The notes: generated by a model from the letters alone, not told the origin. 64,000 nt of DNA from an uncultured Ilumatobacter sp. (GCA_937905835.1 CALCXK010000056.1:186001-250000), one strand, 5' to 3'; shown: positions 43,704-52,607, numbered from the stretch's first letter. Program-made: numbers and translations.

Positions 43704-44813
43704 TCAGTGAGCAGTGTTGCGCCGGCGGCGACCGTGTCGCTCGATGGCGAGGTCGACGAGCCGATCGATGATCTCTGGGTAGCTGACACCATCGGCGATC
43801 CACATCTTCGGGAACATCGAGATGGGCGTGAAGCCGGGCATCGTGTTCACCTCGTTCAGTAAAAATCCGCGACCTGGCCTGCCGTTGATTTCGGTACTCG
43901 GGTCTTCCCAGAAGAAGTCGACGCGTGCCAGCCCGTCGCACCGCAGTGTGCGGAACGTCGCAAGCGCCAGTTCTTTTGCTTCGGCGCGTGCGGCCTCGGG
44001 GATGGGTGCAGGGATCACCGCGTACGAGCGGTCGCTGACGTACTTATCTTCGTAGCTGTAGAAGTCGTCGCCTGGCACGATTTCACCGGGCGTCGCGGCC
44101 TGCGGATCGGTGTTGCCGAGAACGGCGACCTCGATCTCCTTGCCGACCACAGCCTCTTCGACCACGATCGTCTCGTCGTAGCTGAGCGCCAGGTCGATGG
44201 CGTCGCGAAGTTCTTCGATGGTGCTCACTTTGGACACACCAATTGACGAACCCATGTTCGCGGGCTTCACGAATGCGGGCAAGCCGAGGTCATCAGCAAT
44301 ATCTTGGGCGAGGCCTGGCGTCAACTCGTGTTCAGCGAAGGCCCGATAGCGGGCCTGCGGAATGCCGGCAGCGGCGCAGACCTGCTTAGCCATCGCCTTG
44401 TCCATTGCAACTGCCGAGCCGAGTACACCAGCCCCGACGTACGCGAGGCCAGCGAGTTCGAGTAGGCCCTGCACCGTGCCGTCTTCGCCCATCGGGCCGT
44501 GCAGAAGCGGCATGACAACCGTCTGTCCCTGAGCAGCGGAGGCGCTCGCCAGCATCGGTGTCGGCGAAACATCTGAACCTGACGGGTCGAGCTGAGACGG
44601 GAGCGCGTCGGGGCCCTCGCGAAGTGCAGCAAGTGCACCGTCAGCAAGTGCCCACTGGCCGTCTGTCGAGATGCCGATCGGCGTAATGTCGTACTTTTCT
44701 GGGTCCGCAGCGGCCAAGACATGCGCAGCCGTCGTGCACGACACGTCGTGTTCAGCGCTTTGGCCGCCAAACAACACGATCAGATTGATGCGTTCTGTTC
44801 CATCACCGAGCAT
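43704..44813 (-). CDS. ddl: D-alanine--D-alanine ligase
   Basis: A 369-residue ATP-grasp enzyme. The N-terminal LFGGQSAEHDVSCTTA, LLHGPMGEDGTVQGLLELAGLAYVGAGVLGSAVAMDKAMAKQ, the KPANMGSSIGVSK loop, GLARVDFFWED and NEVNTMPGFTPISMFPKMW are all diagnostic. It makes D-Ala-D-Ala for peptidoglycan. Its start codon overlaps the divergent murF ATG, so the two genes that make and use the dipeptide share one regulatory point. Confidence 0.96.
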   Translation of the reverse strand: MLGDGTERINLIVLFGGQSAEHDVSCTTAAHVLAAADPEKYDITPIGISTDGQWALADGALAALREGPDALPSQLDPSGSDVSPTPMLASASAAQGQTVVMPLLHGPMGEDGTVQGLLELAGLAYVGAGVLGSAVAMDKAMAKQVCAAAGIPQARYRAFAEHELTPGLAQDIADDLGLPAFVKPANMGSSIGVSKVSTIEELRDAIDLALSYDETIVVEEAVVGKEIEVAVLGNTDPQAATPGEIVPGDDFYSYEDKYVSDRSYAVIPAPIPEAARAEAKELALATFRTLRCDGLARVDFFWEDPSTEINGRPGRGFLLNEVNTMPGFTPISMFPKMWIADGVSYPEIIDRLVDLAIERHGRRRRNTAH

Positions 44814-46137
44814 GGTCGTGACGGTACCGTTCCGAACCGTGAGGATTCAGGCATCATCAGCAGCAGCGGGTATCTCTGGACGTCTACTGGGGCCCGATGT
44901 CGCATTCGATGGGGCATCGTTCGACACCCGGTCGTTGATTCCAGGGCAGTTGTTCGTGCCGATCGTGGCCGAACGCAACGGCCACGAGTTCATCGGCGTC
45001 GCCCGTGAGGCGGGTGCTGTTGCGTACCTGACGTCAGAAGCCGACCCGTGGCGCAGAACCGGCACGTCAATCGAAGTGGCCGATACAGCGGACGCTTTGA
45101 TGCGCCTCGGAGGCTGGGCTCGACAGCAACTCGACACGACGGTGGTCGGCGTCACCGGCAGCGTCGGCAAGACGTCAACGAAGGACCTGATCTCGGCGGC
45201 GTGCTCGGCTGAGCGGAAGACCACAGCGAACGAGCGCAGCTTCAACAACGAGCAGGGCTTGCCGATCACGATCCTCAATGCACCTGATGACACCGAGGTG
45301 CTCATTCTCGAGATGGGGATGCGCGGGTTCGGTGAGATCACCTCCCTGTGTGAAGTGGCCCGACCCAACATCGGCGTGGTGACGGCCGTTGGCTACTCGC
45401 ATACCGAACGCGTCGGCGGGATCGACGGCGTGGCGAAGGCGAAGCAGGAACTGGTCGCCGCACTCCCGAAGTCGGGCACAGCAATCCTCAACGCCGACGA
45501 CGAGCGTGTCGCTGCAATGGCGAAGCACACGGGTGCATCGGTGCTCACCTACGGCACAGCGGGGGGCGACATCTGCATCAGCAACCTTGTGCTGGACGAA
45601 CTGGCTCGACCTAGCTTCCGAGTCGACACACCGTGGGGGAGTGGCGATGTGCAGTTGGCGATCAGCGGCGTGCACATGGCGATGAACGCGGCTGCTGCGA
45701 TTGCTGTAGCTGGTTCGGTTGGCGTGTCACTCGACGCCGCGATCGCAGCGTTGGCGAACGCTCACATGTCTGCGATGAGGATGGAAGTGTTGTCTGCCCC
45801 GAGCGGTGCAACGGTGATCAACGATGCATACAACGCGAACCCGACGTCGATGACTGCGGCGCTCGAAGCAGTGGCCGCGATGCGTGCTGATCGACGGATT
45901 GCGATCCTCGGTCCGATGGGTGAACTTGAGGACGAAGTCGAAGGACACCGTGAGGTCTCACGGATCGCAGAAACGCTCGGCATCCAGTTGGTCGCCACCG
46001 GCACCGACCTGTATGGCGTACGTTCAACCGACGATCCGGTCGGCCTCATCGGAGCGCTGGGCGCTGGCGATGTTGTGCTGGTCAAGGCGAGCCGATCAGC
46101 GGGCCTCGAAAGGTTTGTTGCCCAACTTCTCGGGTAG
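44812..46137 (+). CDS. murF: UDP-N-acetylmuramoyl-tripeptide--D-alanyl-D-alanine ligase
   Basis: A 441-residue Mur ligase. Motifs are DTRSLIPGQLFVPI, the P-loop VGVTGSVGKTSTKDL, NEQGLPITIL, EMGMRGFGEI, INDAYNANPTSM and a C-terminal GDVVLVKASRSAGLERFV. It adds D-Ala-D-Ala to the UDP-MurNAc-tripeptide. The ATG at 44812 lies within the ddl start (the palindrome CATG); a GTG at 44839 is an alternative that would open a 25-base gap. Neither has a strong ribosome site, and promoters would lie inside the opposite gene. Confidence 0.94.
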   Translation: MVVTVPFRTVRIQASSAAAGISGRLLGPDVAFDGASFDTRSLIPGQLFVPIVAERNGHEFIGVAREAGAVAYLTSEADPWRRTGTSIEVADTADALMRLGGWARQQLDTTVVGVTGSVGKTSTKDLISAACSAERKTTANERSFNNEQGLPITILNAPDDTEVLILEMGMRGFGEITSLCEVARPNIGVVTAVGYSHTERVGGIDGVAKAKQELVAALPKSGTAILNADDERVAAMAKHTGASVLTYGTAGGDICISNLVLDELARPSFRVDTPWGSGDVQLAISGVHMAMNAAAAIAVAGSVGVSLDAAIAALANAHMSAMRMEVLSAPSGATVINDAYNANPTSMTAALEAVAAMRADRRIAILGPMGELEDEVEGHREVSRIAETLGIQLVATGTDLYGVRSTDDPVGLIGALGAGDVVLVKASRSAGLERFVAQLLG

Positions 46138-46162
46138 TCCTCTGCTGGAACTGCTCGCAGAG

Positions 46163-46191
46163 TTGCGAAAGGGGCCTGACCCCATACGCAA
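46163..46191. terminator. Stem-loop between convergent murF and MFS genes (REP-like palindrome)
   Basis: TTGCG-AAA-GGGG-CCTGA-CCCC-ATA-CGCAA folds into two stems around a symmetric 3x3 internal loop. It lies between convergent stops (46137 and 46196), so it may act as a two-way terminator. The GGGGTCAGGCCCC core resembles palindromes found near REP-associated transposases, but no such gene is here. Confidence 0.45.
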
Positions 46192-46195
46192 TTGT

Positions 46196-47485
46196 TTAGA
46201 TGAAGCGGCTGGCGTTCACCGGGGTGTACTTCTCGCCGCCGTCATGTTCGGCAAGGAAGGCGCCGCGGGTGAACTGGCGGAGGTCGACCCAATAGGCGAG
46301 GAAGAGCGCGAACGCCGCGCCGAAAATGAGCACGGTGCGTGCACCGACCCATTCGATTACGACGCCGAACACGAGGTTGCCGATGGGCACGGTGCCGCCG
46401 AACGCCATAAACCACAGCGGCATCACCGATGCACGTTCGGTGTCTTTGAGGTTCAGCTGGAGTTCGGTGGTGATCGCCGTGGCAGTCATGAAGTAGGCAA
46501 AGCCAAGGACGAACCCGACTGGATACGGCGAAAAGCCGTCACGAAGCTGACTGAAGACGCCAAGGGCGATCGCGAACGCAGTAAAGCCACGGACGATCAA
46601 CGTGTGTCGACGGATATCAGACAGCCAGGTGCCCACCGAGATAGCACCGAAGAACGCACCGAAGCCCCACGTGGCATAGAGCGCTCGATAGGCGTTGCCG
46701 AGCGGGTTGAAACCGAAGTTGAGTTGGGCAATCGACGGGAACAAGCCGACAAACGGGAGGCTGAACAGCGAGAACAAGAACATGCCGACGAGAAGCCGCG
46801 AGAGCGCGGCACGGTTGCGGACGATGTTCGTACCGGTCAGCAAGCGGCGCCAACCGACTTCTGGGAACGTGCCACGGACGTCGGGCATGCGGACGACCAG
46901 CAGTGCCACGATGAAGAAGACATAGGTCCCGGCGTTGACGACGAAAATCTGTGCGGTACTCATCCCAGCTGATGCGAGCACTGCAGCAAGGACGGGCCCC
47001 ATCACGCGGCTGCCGTTGATCATTGCCGAGTTCAAGCTGATTGCACCCGGCAGGTCCTGGCGATGCACGAGCAACGGCATGCTCGCCTGGAACGCCGGAG
47101 CGTTGAGTGCGTTGGCGACACCGATCATGAACTGCGTTCCGAAGATCGCGACCAGTGCGGCGTCGCGAGCCACGAAGAAGGCAAGAAACAGCGTGAGGAT
47201 TGCCGAAGCGGTCTGCATTGTGAGCTGCAGTTTCTGCTTCGAGATCTTGTCGGCGAGCACGCCAGCGGGAATCGACAGCAACAGGAGTGGCCCGAGTTGC
47301 ATGAAGATCGTGACGCCCACCAGCGCAGGGCGATCGGTCCGGTCCTGGATGTAGGCGGGCAGTGTGAAGTTTTGCATCCAGGTGCCGACTTGGGACAGCG
47401 CCAGCCCGATGAAGATGATGCGGAACGATCGGTACGACATCGCCGCCTTGGCGCTGCCGGGATCTTGCCCGTGCGTCGGGGGCAC
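46196..47485 (-). CDS. MFS transporter (EntS/MFS_3-like)
   Basis: About 429 residues with twelve predicted helices. N-terminal SYRSFRIIFIGLALSQVGTWMQNFTLPAYI and ALVGVTIFMQLGPLLLLSIPAGVLADKISKQKLQL (motif A-like GxxADxxxxQ) are typical of MFS_3 exporters. Helix 4-5 reads MIGVANALNAPAFQASMPLLV. Substrate unknown, possibly drug or siderophore export. The start is uncertain: GTG 47485, or ATG 47440, which has AAGG five bases upstream. It follows the epoxide hydrolase gene closely and is probably cotranscribed. Confidence 0.85.
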   Translation of the reverse strand: MPPTHGQDPGSAKAAMSYRSFRIIFIGLALSQVGTWMQNFTLPAYIQDRTDRPALVGVTIFMQLGPLLLLSIPAGVLADKISKQKLQLTMQTASAILTLFLAFFVARDAALVAIFGTQFMIGVANALNAPAFQASMPLLVHRQDLPGAISLNSAMINGSRVMGPVLAAVLASAGMSTAQIFVVNAGTYVFFIVALLVVRMPDVRGTFPEVGWRRLLTGTNIVRNRAALSRLLVGMFLFSLFSLPFVGLFPSIAQLNFGFNPLGNAYRALYATWGFGAFFGAISVGTWLSDIRRHTLIVRGFTAFAIALGVFSQLRDGFSPYPVGFVLGFAYFMTATAITTELQLNLKDTERASVMPLWFMAFGGTVPIGNLVFGVVIEWVGARTVLIFGAAFALFLAYWVDLRQFTRGAFLAEHDGGEKYTPVNASRFI

Positions 47486-47508
47486 AGGCGATGTGTGGTC
47501 GAAGGAAC

Positions 47509-48654
47509 TCAGAATCCCGGACGATATCGGCGGAACATTGACCTGATCTCGGCAACGAAGACGTCGGGAACCTCGAACGCTGCGAAGTGTCCGCCCTTGT
47601 CGTAGCGCTCCCAATGGACGATGTCGGTGTAGCTGTCTTCAACCCATTCTCTGATGGGTAGCGAGACCTCCTTCGGGAACACGGCGAAGCCCGAGGGAAT
47701 CGTGACGACGTGTCGTGTGCCCTTTCCGAAGCTCTCCCAGTACAGCCGTGCTGACGACGCACCGTTGCCGTTGATCCAGTAGAGCATGATGTTGTCGAGC
47801 ATTTCGTCGCGGTCGAGCACGTCTTCGGGATGGCCGTCATTGTCGGTCCAGGCCCAGAACTTCTCGATGATCCAGGCGGCTTGTGCCGAGGGTGAGTCGA
47901 CGAGGCCGTACCCCACCGTTTGCGGACGGGTTGCCTGCTGCTTCGAATAGCCCGAATCCCAGTCGCGGTAGAACTGCAACCGCTCGAGCGCGCGGTGCAT
48001 TTCGGGGGTCAGTTCGCCGTCGAGTTTGGGCCGAGCGCCCATGGCGAGCGTCACGTGGATCGCTTGGCAGTGCGTTGGGTCGAGCGCCCCGATCGCAGTG
48101 GTGATGCCGGCTCCCCAGTCGCCACCCTGCGCGACGTACTTGTCGTACCCGAGCCGACCCATCAACGCCACGAAGGCGCCAGCGATACGGTCGATGCCCC
48201 ACCCAGTCTCGGTCGGCTTGGCCGAAAACCCATAGCCGGGCAGCGACGGCGCGACGACATGGAACGCATCGGCCGCGTCGCCGCCGAACCGGGTCGGGTC
48301 GGTGAGCGGCTCGATCACCTTGTGGAACTCGACGATGGAACCGGGCCATCCGTGAGTCAGAAGTAAGGGAGTGGCGTTGGCATGCGGCGATCGTTGGTGG
48401 ATGAAGTGCAGATCGAGGCCGTCGATCTCGGTGGTGAACTGATCGAACCGGTTTAACGCTGCTTCTCGCGTGCGCCAGTCGTACCCGTTGGCCCAGTACT
48501 CGCAAACTTCTTGGACGTACGCCAGTGGCGTGCCCTGGCTCCAGTCATCAACCAACTCGGCTTCGGGCCACCGAGTGTTGCCGAGCCGGGTGTGCAGGTC
48601 GTTGATGATGGCGTCAGGAACAGCGATGGTGAACGGGCGGATCTCCGGAGTCAT
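47509..48654 (-). CDS. Epoxide hydrolase (EHN-type, juvenile-hormone-type)
   Basis: A 381-residue alpha/beta hydrolase. The N-terminal EHN region (IRPFTIAVPDAIINDLHTRLGNTRWPE) is followed by the oxyanion motif THGWPGSIVEF, nucleophile Asp in AQGGDWGAGI, and base His in YDKGGHFAAFEVPD. It opens epoxides to diols. The gene sits directly upstream of the MFS gene on the same strand. Its 5' end is divergent from the paaI gene, so it may be linked physiologically to the phenylacetate epoxide chemistry next door, though no evidence ties them. Confidence 0.92.
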   Translation of the reverse strand: MTPEIRPFTIAVPDAIINDLHTRLGNTRWPEAELVDDWSQGTPLAYVQEVCEYWANGYDWRTREAALNRFDQFTTEIDGLDLHFIHQRSPHANATPLLLTHGWPGSIVEFHKVIEPLTDPTRFGGDAADAFHVVAPSLPGYGFSAKPTETGWGIDRIAGAFVALMGRLGYDKYVAQGGDWGAGITTAIGALDPTHCQAIHVTLAMGARPKLDGELTPEMHRALERLQFYRDWDSGYSKQQATRPQTVGYGLVDSPSAQAAWIIEKFWAWTDNDGHPEDVLDRDEMLDNIMLYWINGNGASSARLYWESFGKGTRHVVTIPSGFAVFPKEVSLPIREWVEDSYTDIVHWERYDKGGHFAAFEVPDVFVAEIRSMFRRYRPGF

Positions 48655-48807
48655 CTCATGACGGTAGGAGCCGACGTTTCACTGTGACGCATCGGAGAGT
48701 TCACAGCGGAGGGGAATCGCAGCCGGGTGACGATGAGCAGCAAACCCATGGGCTCAGTCGCACACGGTCTCACCTCGGCGCTGGCAAGAGAAACTATGGT
48801 GCGCAAG

Positions 48808-49245
48808 ATGAGTGAGGTGACTGTCGCGTCAGCCGCAATGCACGAGCGAGACGATGTGGCGCAGGGGCTCGGCATCGTCATCGATGGTGCCGAACTCGGT
48901 GCTGCGAGCGCGTCGATGACAGTGACCGACGCGATGACGAACGGGTTGGGCACGTGCCATGGCGGCATCATCTTCTCGCTCGCGGACACAGTGATGGGTC
49001 ACGCTTCGAACGCTGGTGACGAGAAGTCACTCGCCACGACGGCGTCGATCGAATGGGTCAAGGCGGCATACGCAGGCGACCGGCTTATTGCGACCAGTCG
49101 GACTGTTGCGACTCGTGGGCGCAACACTGTGCACGACGTCGATGTGTTCAACGAGGCGGGGGAGACCATTGCGATCTTCCGGGGTCAGACGTTGACGCTC
49201 GGCGGCTCGGTCGTCGAAGCACTCGGAACGAAGCCCAATGACTGA
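48808..49245 (+). CDS. paaI: PaaI-type hotdog thioesterase
   Basis: A 145-residue hotdog protein. NGLGTCHGGIIFSLADTVMGHASNAG is the PaaI signature with the catalytic region in HGGIIFSLAD, followed by ATTASIEWVKAAYAGDRLIATS. PaaI hydrolyses stalled ring-hydroxylated phenylacetyl-CoA thioesters to rescue CoA. The ATG at 48808 is chosen because the upstream 27 residues do not match the family. It overlaps the MarR start by eight bases and leads the paa cluster. Confidence 0.9.
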   Translation: MSEVTVASAAMHERDDVAQGLGIVIDGAELGAASASMTVTDAMTNGLGTCHGGIIFSLADTVMGHASNAGDEKSLATTASIEWVKAAYAGDRLIATSRTVATRGRNTVHDVDVFNEAGETIAIFRGQTLTLGGSVVEALGTKPND

Positions 49246-49732
49246 GCCCGACGATTTCGAGCGCCGCGCCGCTGAACGAGTGGTCGAACTCGGCAACGAC
49301 GGCCACGCCATCGATCTCGGCACGTTTGCCGCAATGTTTGATCTGTTCCGTGTCTCGGCGCGAGTGGTCGGCGACCTCGAATCTGAAGTGCATCGCCCAC
49401 TCGGATTGTCGATCGCCGGATTCCGAGTGCTGTTCACGGTCTGGGTCTTTGACTCCTTGGAAGTCCGAGAGATCGCACGGCTGTCGGGCGTCTCCCGAGC
49501 CGCAGTGTCCGGCGTCGTTACCACGCTGGAGAGGGAGGGGCTGGCCAGTCGTCAGCGTGATCACGACGACGGTCGCCTCGTCTCTGTGTGCGCTACGCCT
49601 GCCGGTGTCGAGGTGTTGGCGACGGCCTATCGGGCACAGAACCTGCGAGAGGGCGAACTGTTCGCGGCGCTGTCGTCTGGCGAGCTCGATCAGTTCACTG
49701 GTCTGCTTCGAAAAATTCTCAACGCTGAGTGA
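49238..49732 (+). CDS. MarR-family transcriptional regulator
   Basis: A 164-residue protein. The winged helix is LTVWV-like: GFRVLFTVWVFDSLEVREIARLSGVSRAAVSGVVTTLEREGLASRQRDHDDGRLVSVCATPAG (residues about 62-125). It overlaps paaI and precedes paaK by 85 bases, so it is the local candidate sensor of phenylacetyl-CoA, taking the place of PaaX or PaaR found elsewhere. The operator is not identified. Confidence 0.9.
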   Translation: MTEPDDFERRAAERVVELGNDGHAIDLGTFAAMFDLFRVSARVVGDLESEVHRPLGLSIAGFRVLFTVWVFDSLEVREIARLSGVSRAAVSGVVTTLEREGLASRQRDHDDGRLVSVCATPAGVEVLATAYRAQNLREGELFAALSSGELDQFTGLLRKILNAE

Positions 49733-49766
49733 CCCGGAGCTGCTTGCCCAGGAGATCATTAAGGCC

Positions 49767-49795
49767 TTGACGATCTGTGATCGAGCTGTCAGAAT
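49767..49795 (+). promoter_or_regulatory. Possible promoter before paaK
   Basis: TTGACG (49767-49772) and CAGAAT (49790-49795) are spaced by 17 bases, with the paaK ribosome site GAGGGG at about 49807. This would allow paaK-ADBC to be transcribed apart from paaI-marR. Confidence 0.35.
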
Positions 49796-49817
49796 TGAGC
49801 CTGAACGAGGGGAAAAC

Positions 49818-51101
49818 ATGCCAACGACCGGATTTCATCAGCGCGAAATCGAGACGATGCCGCGGCCGCAGCTTGAAGCACTGCAGCTCGAACGCTTGCA
49901 ATCAACGATCGCAAGTCTGCGAGCCAACGTGCCCGTCATGGCCGAGCGCATCGCTGACGTCGCCGACCCGACGTCGCTCGACGATCTGGTCAAGTTCCCG
50001 TTCCTTCGGAAGACCGACCTGCGTGAGAATTATCCCTTTGGCCTTTTCGCAGTCCCGCGCGATGAGCTCGCTCGTGTGCATGCCAGCTCGGGGACCACGG
50101 GTAAACCGACCGTCGTCGGCTACACCTCTGACGATCTCCAGGTGTGGGCCGACTGTGTTGCTCGCTGCCTGCGCGGCGCCGGGGTCGAACCCGGCCAGAT
50201 GCTGCACAACGCATACGGTTACGGCCTATTTACCGGTGGGCTCGGGTTGCACGACGGTGCGACCGAGGCAGGCATCAATGTCATCCCTGTCTCCGGAGGG
50301 AATACCGAACGGCAGTTGATGCTGCTCAAAGACTTCGCTCCCGAGGCAATCTGCTGCACGCCGTCGTATGCACTGACCTTGGCCGAACTACTCGGCGACG
50401 CCGGACCCGACTGTTCGCTGCAGGTCGGGATCCTCGGTGCTGAGCCGTGGTCGAATGCGACACGCGAAGCAATCGAAGCCGGTCTCGGCATCATTGCGGT
50501 CAATATCTACGGCTTGTCCGAAGTGATCGGGCCGGGCGTGTCGTGCGAGACGGCAGACCGAGACGGCCTCGTGATCATGGAAGATCACTTCCTGCCCGAA
50601 ATCGTCGACCCAGACACCGGCGAGCGATTGCCTGACGGCGAAGTTGGGGTCTTGGTGCTGACGAGCCTCACGAAGCAGGCGTTTCCGGTACTGCGGTACT
50701 GGACGGGTGACCTCTGCTCGATCACCCGCGAGCCTGCAGTCTGTGGTCGGACACACGCGCGCATGTCGTTCGTTCTCGGCCGCGCCGACGACATGCTCGT
50801 TATTCGTGGCGTGAACGTCTACCCGAGCCAGGTTGAGCACACACTTCTCGCCATCGACGGTGTCAGCCCACACTTCCAGCTCGTTGTCGACCGTGACGGC
50901 ACGCTCGACACGCTCCTTCTCCGCGTTGAGCGAGACGATTCGGAGAGCGCACGATCGAACAACGATCTCGCCAGCGAGATCAAGTCCGAGATGCGCACGT
51001 CACTGCTCCTCGGTGTGACGGTGTCGGTCGAACCGCCCGGATCCGTGCCGCGATCCGAGGGCGGCAAGCTCAGCCGAACCCTCGACAAGAGGACTCTCTG
51101 A
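49818..51101 (+). CDS. paaK: Phenylacetate--CoA ligase
   Basis: A 427-residue adenylate-forming enzyme. The P-loop is HASSGTTGKPTVVGYT; then AYGYGLFTGGLGLHDGATEAG, VNIYGLSEVIGPGVSCE, RYWTGDLCSI and the hinge/C-terminal GRADDMLVIRGVNVYPSQVEH. It activates phenylacetate to phenylacetyl-CoA. The start is fixed by GAGGGGAAAAC just upstream. Its stop overlaps the paaA ATG by one base (TGATG). Confidence 0.96.
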   Translation: MPTTGFHQREIETMPRPQLEALQLERLQSTIASLRANVPVMAERIADVADPTSLDDLVKFPFLRKTDLRENYPFGLFAVPRDELARVHASSGTTGKPTVVGYTSDDLQVWADCVARCLRGAGVEPGQMLHNAYGYGLFTGGLGLHDGATEAGINVIPVSGGNTERQLMLLKDFAPEAICCTPSYALTLAELLGDAGPDCSLQVGILGAEPWSNATREAIEAGLGIIAVNIYGLSEVIGPGVSCETADRDGLVIMEDHFLPEIVDPDTGERLPDGEVGVLVLTSLTKQAFPVLRYWTGDLCSITREPAVCGRTHARMSFVLGRADDMLVIRGVNVYPSQVEHTLLAIDGVSPHFQLVVDRDGTLDTLLLRVERDDSESARSNNDLASEIKSEMRTSLLLGVTVSVEPPGSVPRSEGGKLSRTLDKRTL

Positions 51102-52036
51102 TGCACACTCTTGCTGACGCACTGACAGTCGGGCGGACTTGGTCCGGCCTCGATGACTTCCAGGCGTTCATCGATGCCGGCGGAATGGTCGAGCCGGGCG
51201 ACGATATGCCCGAGGAGTTCCGGAGCGAGGTCTTCAGGTTCATCGAGTTCCACGCCAACTCCGAACTGATGGGTGGGCTGACTGAGCGCGACTGGATCCC
51301 ACATGCACCCGGACTCCGGCTCAAGCAGATCTTCCTCGCGAAGACGCAGGACGAAATCGGTCACGCCCACCTCCTGTACATGGTCGCGGCCGACATGGGC
51401 GTCAAGACACGCACCGAAATGCTCGAGCAACTCTTCGATGGCCGATCACGATTCCACAACGTGTTCCACTACAAAGCAGTCACGTGGGCCGACCAGGTCG
51501 CCATTGCGTTCCTCGTCGACGCGGCAGCTTTCGCGAGCCAGCGTGCGGTGTTTGCCGAGTGCACCTACGGGCCGTACAAGCGGGTGCTCAAGCGGATCGT
51601 TGCCGAAGAGGGATTCCATATGCGCCACGGCGAAGAGATGCTGCTGCGTCTTGCCACGGGCACAGACACCCAGCGAAAAATGTTCCAGGACGCACTCACC
51701 CGATGGTGGTGGCCTGCTGTACAACTCTTCGGGCCTGACTCGCCCGCCGGTGACGCCGATCCGCTGATCCGTTGGAAGATCAAGTCGGAGCGCAACGAAG
51801 TGCTGCGGCAGGCCTACGTCCAGAAGTACGTGCCGCTGCTGCACGGGTACGGCTTCGAGATTCCCGACAACGAACTGCATCAGGATGCTGACGGTCAATG
51901 GAAGGCGGGCTCGATCGACTGGGAGCCGCTCAAGGCCACGATGCGCAACGGTGGGCCTGACTCGGCGCGACGGATCGCAACGGCCGCCGCCAACTGGGGT
52001 GACACGGCATGGGTCCGAGAGGCGCTCGAGCAATGA
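51101..52036 (+). CDS. paaA: 1,2-phenylacetyl-CoA epoxidase, catalytic subunit A
   Basis: A 311-residue ferritin-like diiron oxygenase. Iron ligands are in KTQDEIGHAHLL (Glu85, His88) and VAEEGFHMRHGEEM. The conserved KAVTWADQVAIAFLVD and MRNGGPDSARRI blocks are present. It inserts one oxygen atom into the phenylacetyl-CoA ring. Overlaps with paaK and paaD by one and four bases indicate strict stoichiometric coupling. Confidence 0.96.
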   Translation: MHTLADALTVGRTWSGLDDFQAFIDAGGMVEPGDDMPEEFRSEVFRFIEFHANSELMGGLTERDWIPHAPGLRLKQIFLAKTQDEIGHAHLLYMVAADMGVKTRTEMLEQLFDGRSRFHNVFHYKAVTWADQVAIAFLVDAAAFASQRAVFAECTYGPYKRVLKRIVAEEGFHMRHGEEMLLRLATGTDTQRKMFQDALTRWWWPAVQLFGPDSPAGDADPLIRWKIKSERNEVLRQAYVQKYVPLLHGYGFEIPDNELHQDADGQWKAGSIDWEPLKATMRNGGPDSARRIATAAANWGDTAWVREALEQ

Positions 52037-52518
52037 GCATTCTTTCTTCCGTTTCGGTTGAGTCGCTTGTCCAGTCAGTTGCTGACGCTGTCGCGAGTGT
52101 GCACGACCCGGAGTATCCGGACGTGTCGATTGCCGACCTCGGCCTGGTCGAGTCGGTCACCGTCTCGGAGTCGGGCGACGTCGCAACGATCGGCCTCATT
52201 CCGACGTTTAGCGGCTGCCCGGCACTCGACATGATCGCCACCGACGTCGAGGCTGCTGTGCTTGCGCTCACTGAAGTGCAGCAGTGCAATGTGGAATGGT
52301 TGCCCGGTCCGGTGTGGACCAACGAGCGGCTGACCGATCGTGCCCGGACGACACTGGCCGACGAATTCACGGTGGTCCTGCGACGCAAAGACGGTGGCCT
52401 GCGCTGCCCGATCTGTGGCAGTGACGCTGTTGTCGATCAGAGCCTCGCTGGCCCCACCCGATGTCGCTCGGTCGCCTGGTGCGACAGCTGCCGAAATCCG
52501 GTCGAGGTGATGCGATGA
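52033..52518 (+). CDS. paaD: 1,2-phenylacetyl-CoA epoxidase subunit D (MIP18-like maturation protein)
   Basis: A 161-residue protein. The DUF59/MIP18 domain is VHDPEYPDVSIADLGLVESV and GLIPTFSGCPALDMIATDVEAAV. The C-terminal zinc ribbon is CPICGSDAVVDQSLAGPTRCRSVAWCDSCRNP, with all four cysteines. It is thought to help assemble the iron cofactor. The gene overlaps paaA by four bases. Its stop overlaps a mini-ORF that leads to paaB. Confidence 0.95.
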   Translation: MSILSSVSVESLVQSVADAVASVHDPEYPDVSIADLGLVESVTVSESGDVATIGLIPTFSGCPALDMIATDVEAAVLALTEVQQCNVEWLPGPVWTNERLTDRARTTLADEFTVVLRRKDGGLRCPICGSDAVVDQSLAGPTRCRSVAWCDSCRNPVEVMR

Positions 52519-52607
52519 CCAGTAATGCGATGAGAGTTGGAGCCAGAAGGGTTGGAGCCAGAAGGGTTGGTATGAGAAGGGTTGGAGCCGGAAGGGTTGG
52601 ATCATGA
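52515..52607 (+). CDS. 30-residue repeat-encoded mini-ORF coupling paaD to paaB
   Basis: The ATG at 52515 overlaps the paaD stop as ATGA; the TGA at 52605-52607 overlaps the paaB start (ATGA again). The peptide is made of VGARR/VGMRR/VGAGR pentads encoded by a 15-bp repeat. It is strongly basic and has no family. Each repeat also contains AGAAGG-type ribosome-site sequence. It probably keeps ribosomes moving from paaD into paaB rather than making a functional protein. Confidence 0.5.
   Translation: MTSNAMRVGARRVGARRVGMRRVGAGRVGS
52536..52601 (+). repeat. 15-bp tandem repeat (GTTGGAGCCAGAAGG), about 4.4 copies
   Basis: Units at 52536, 52551, 52566 (variant GTTGGTATGAGAAGG) and 52581 (GTTGGAGCCGGAAGG), then a partial GTTGGA at 52596. 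The last GGAAGG is 8 bases before the paaB ATG and serves as its ribosome site. Copy number can change by slippage in steps of 15, so the frame is always kept. Confidence 0.85.

Noticed and set aside
52536..52601. CRISPR-like repeat
   Set aside because: Units are contiguous 15-mers without spacers; it is a coding minisatellite.
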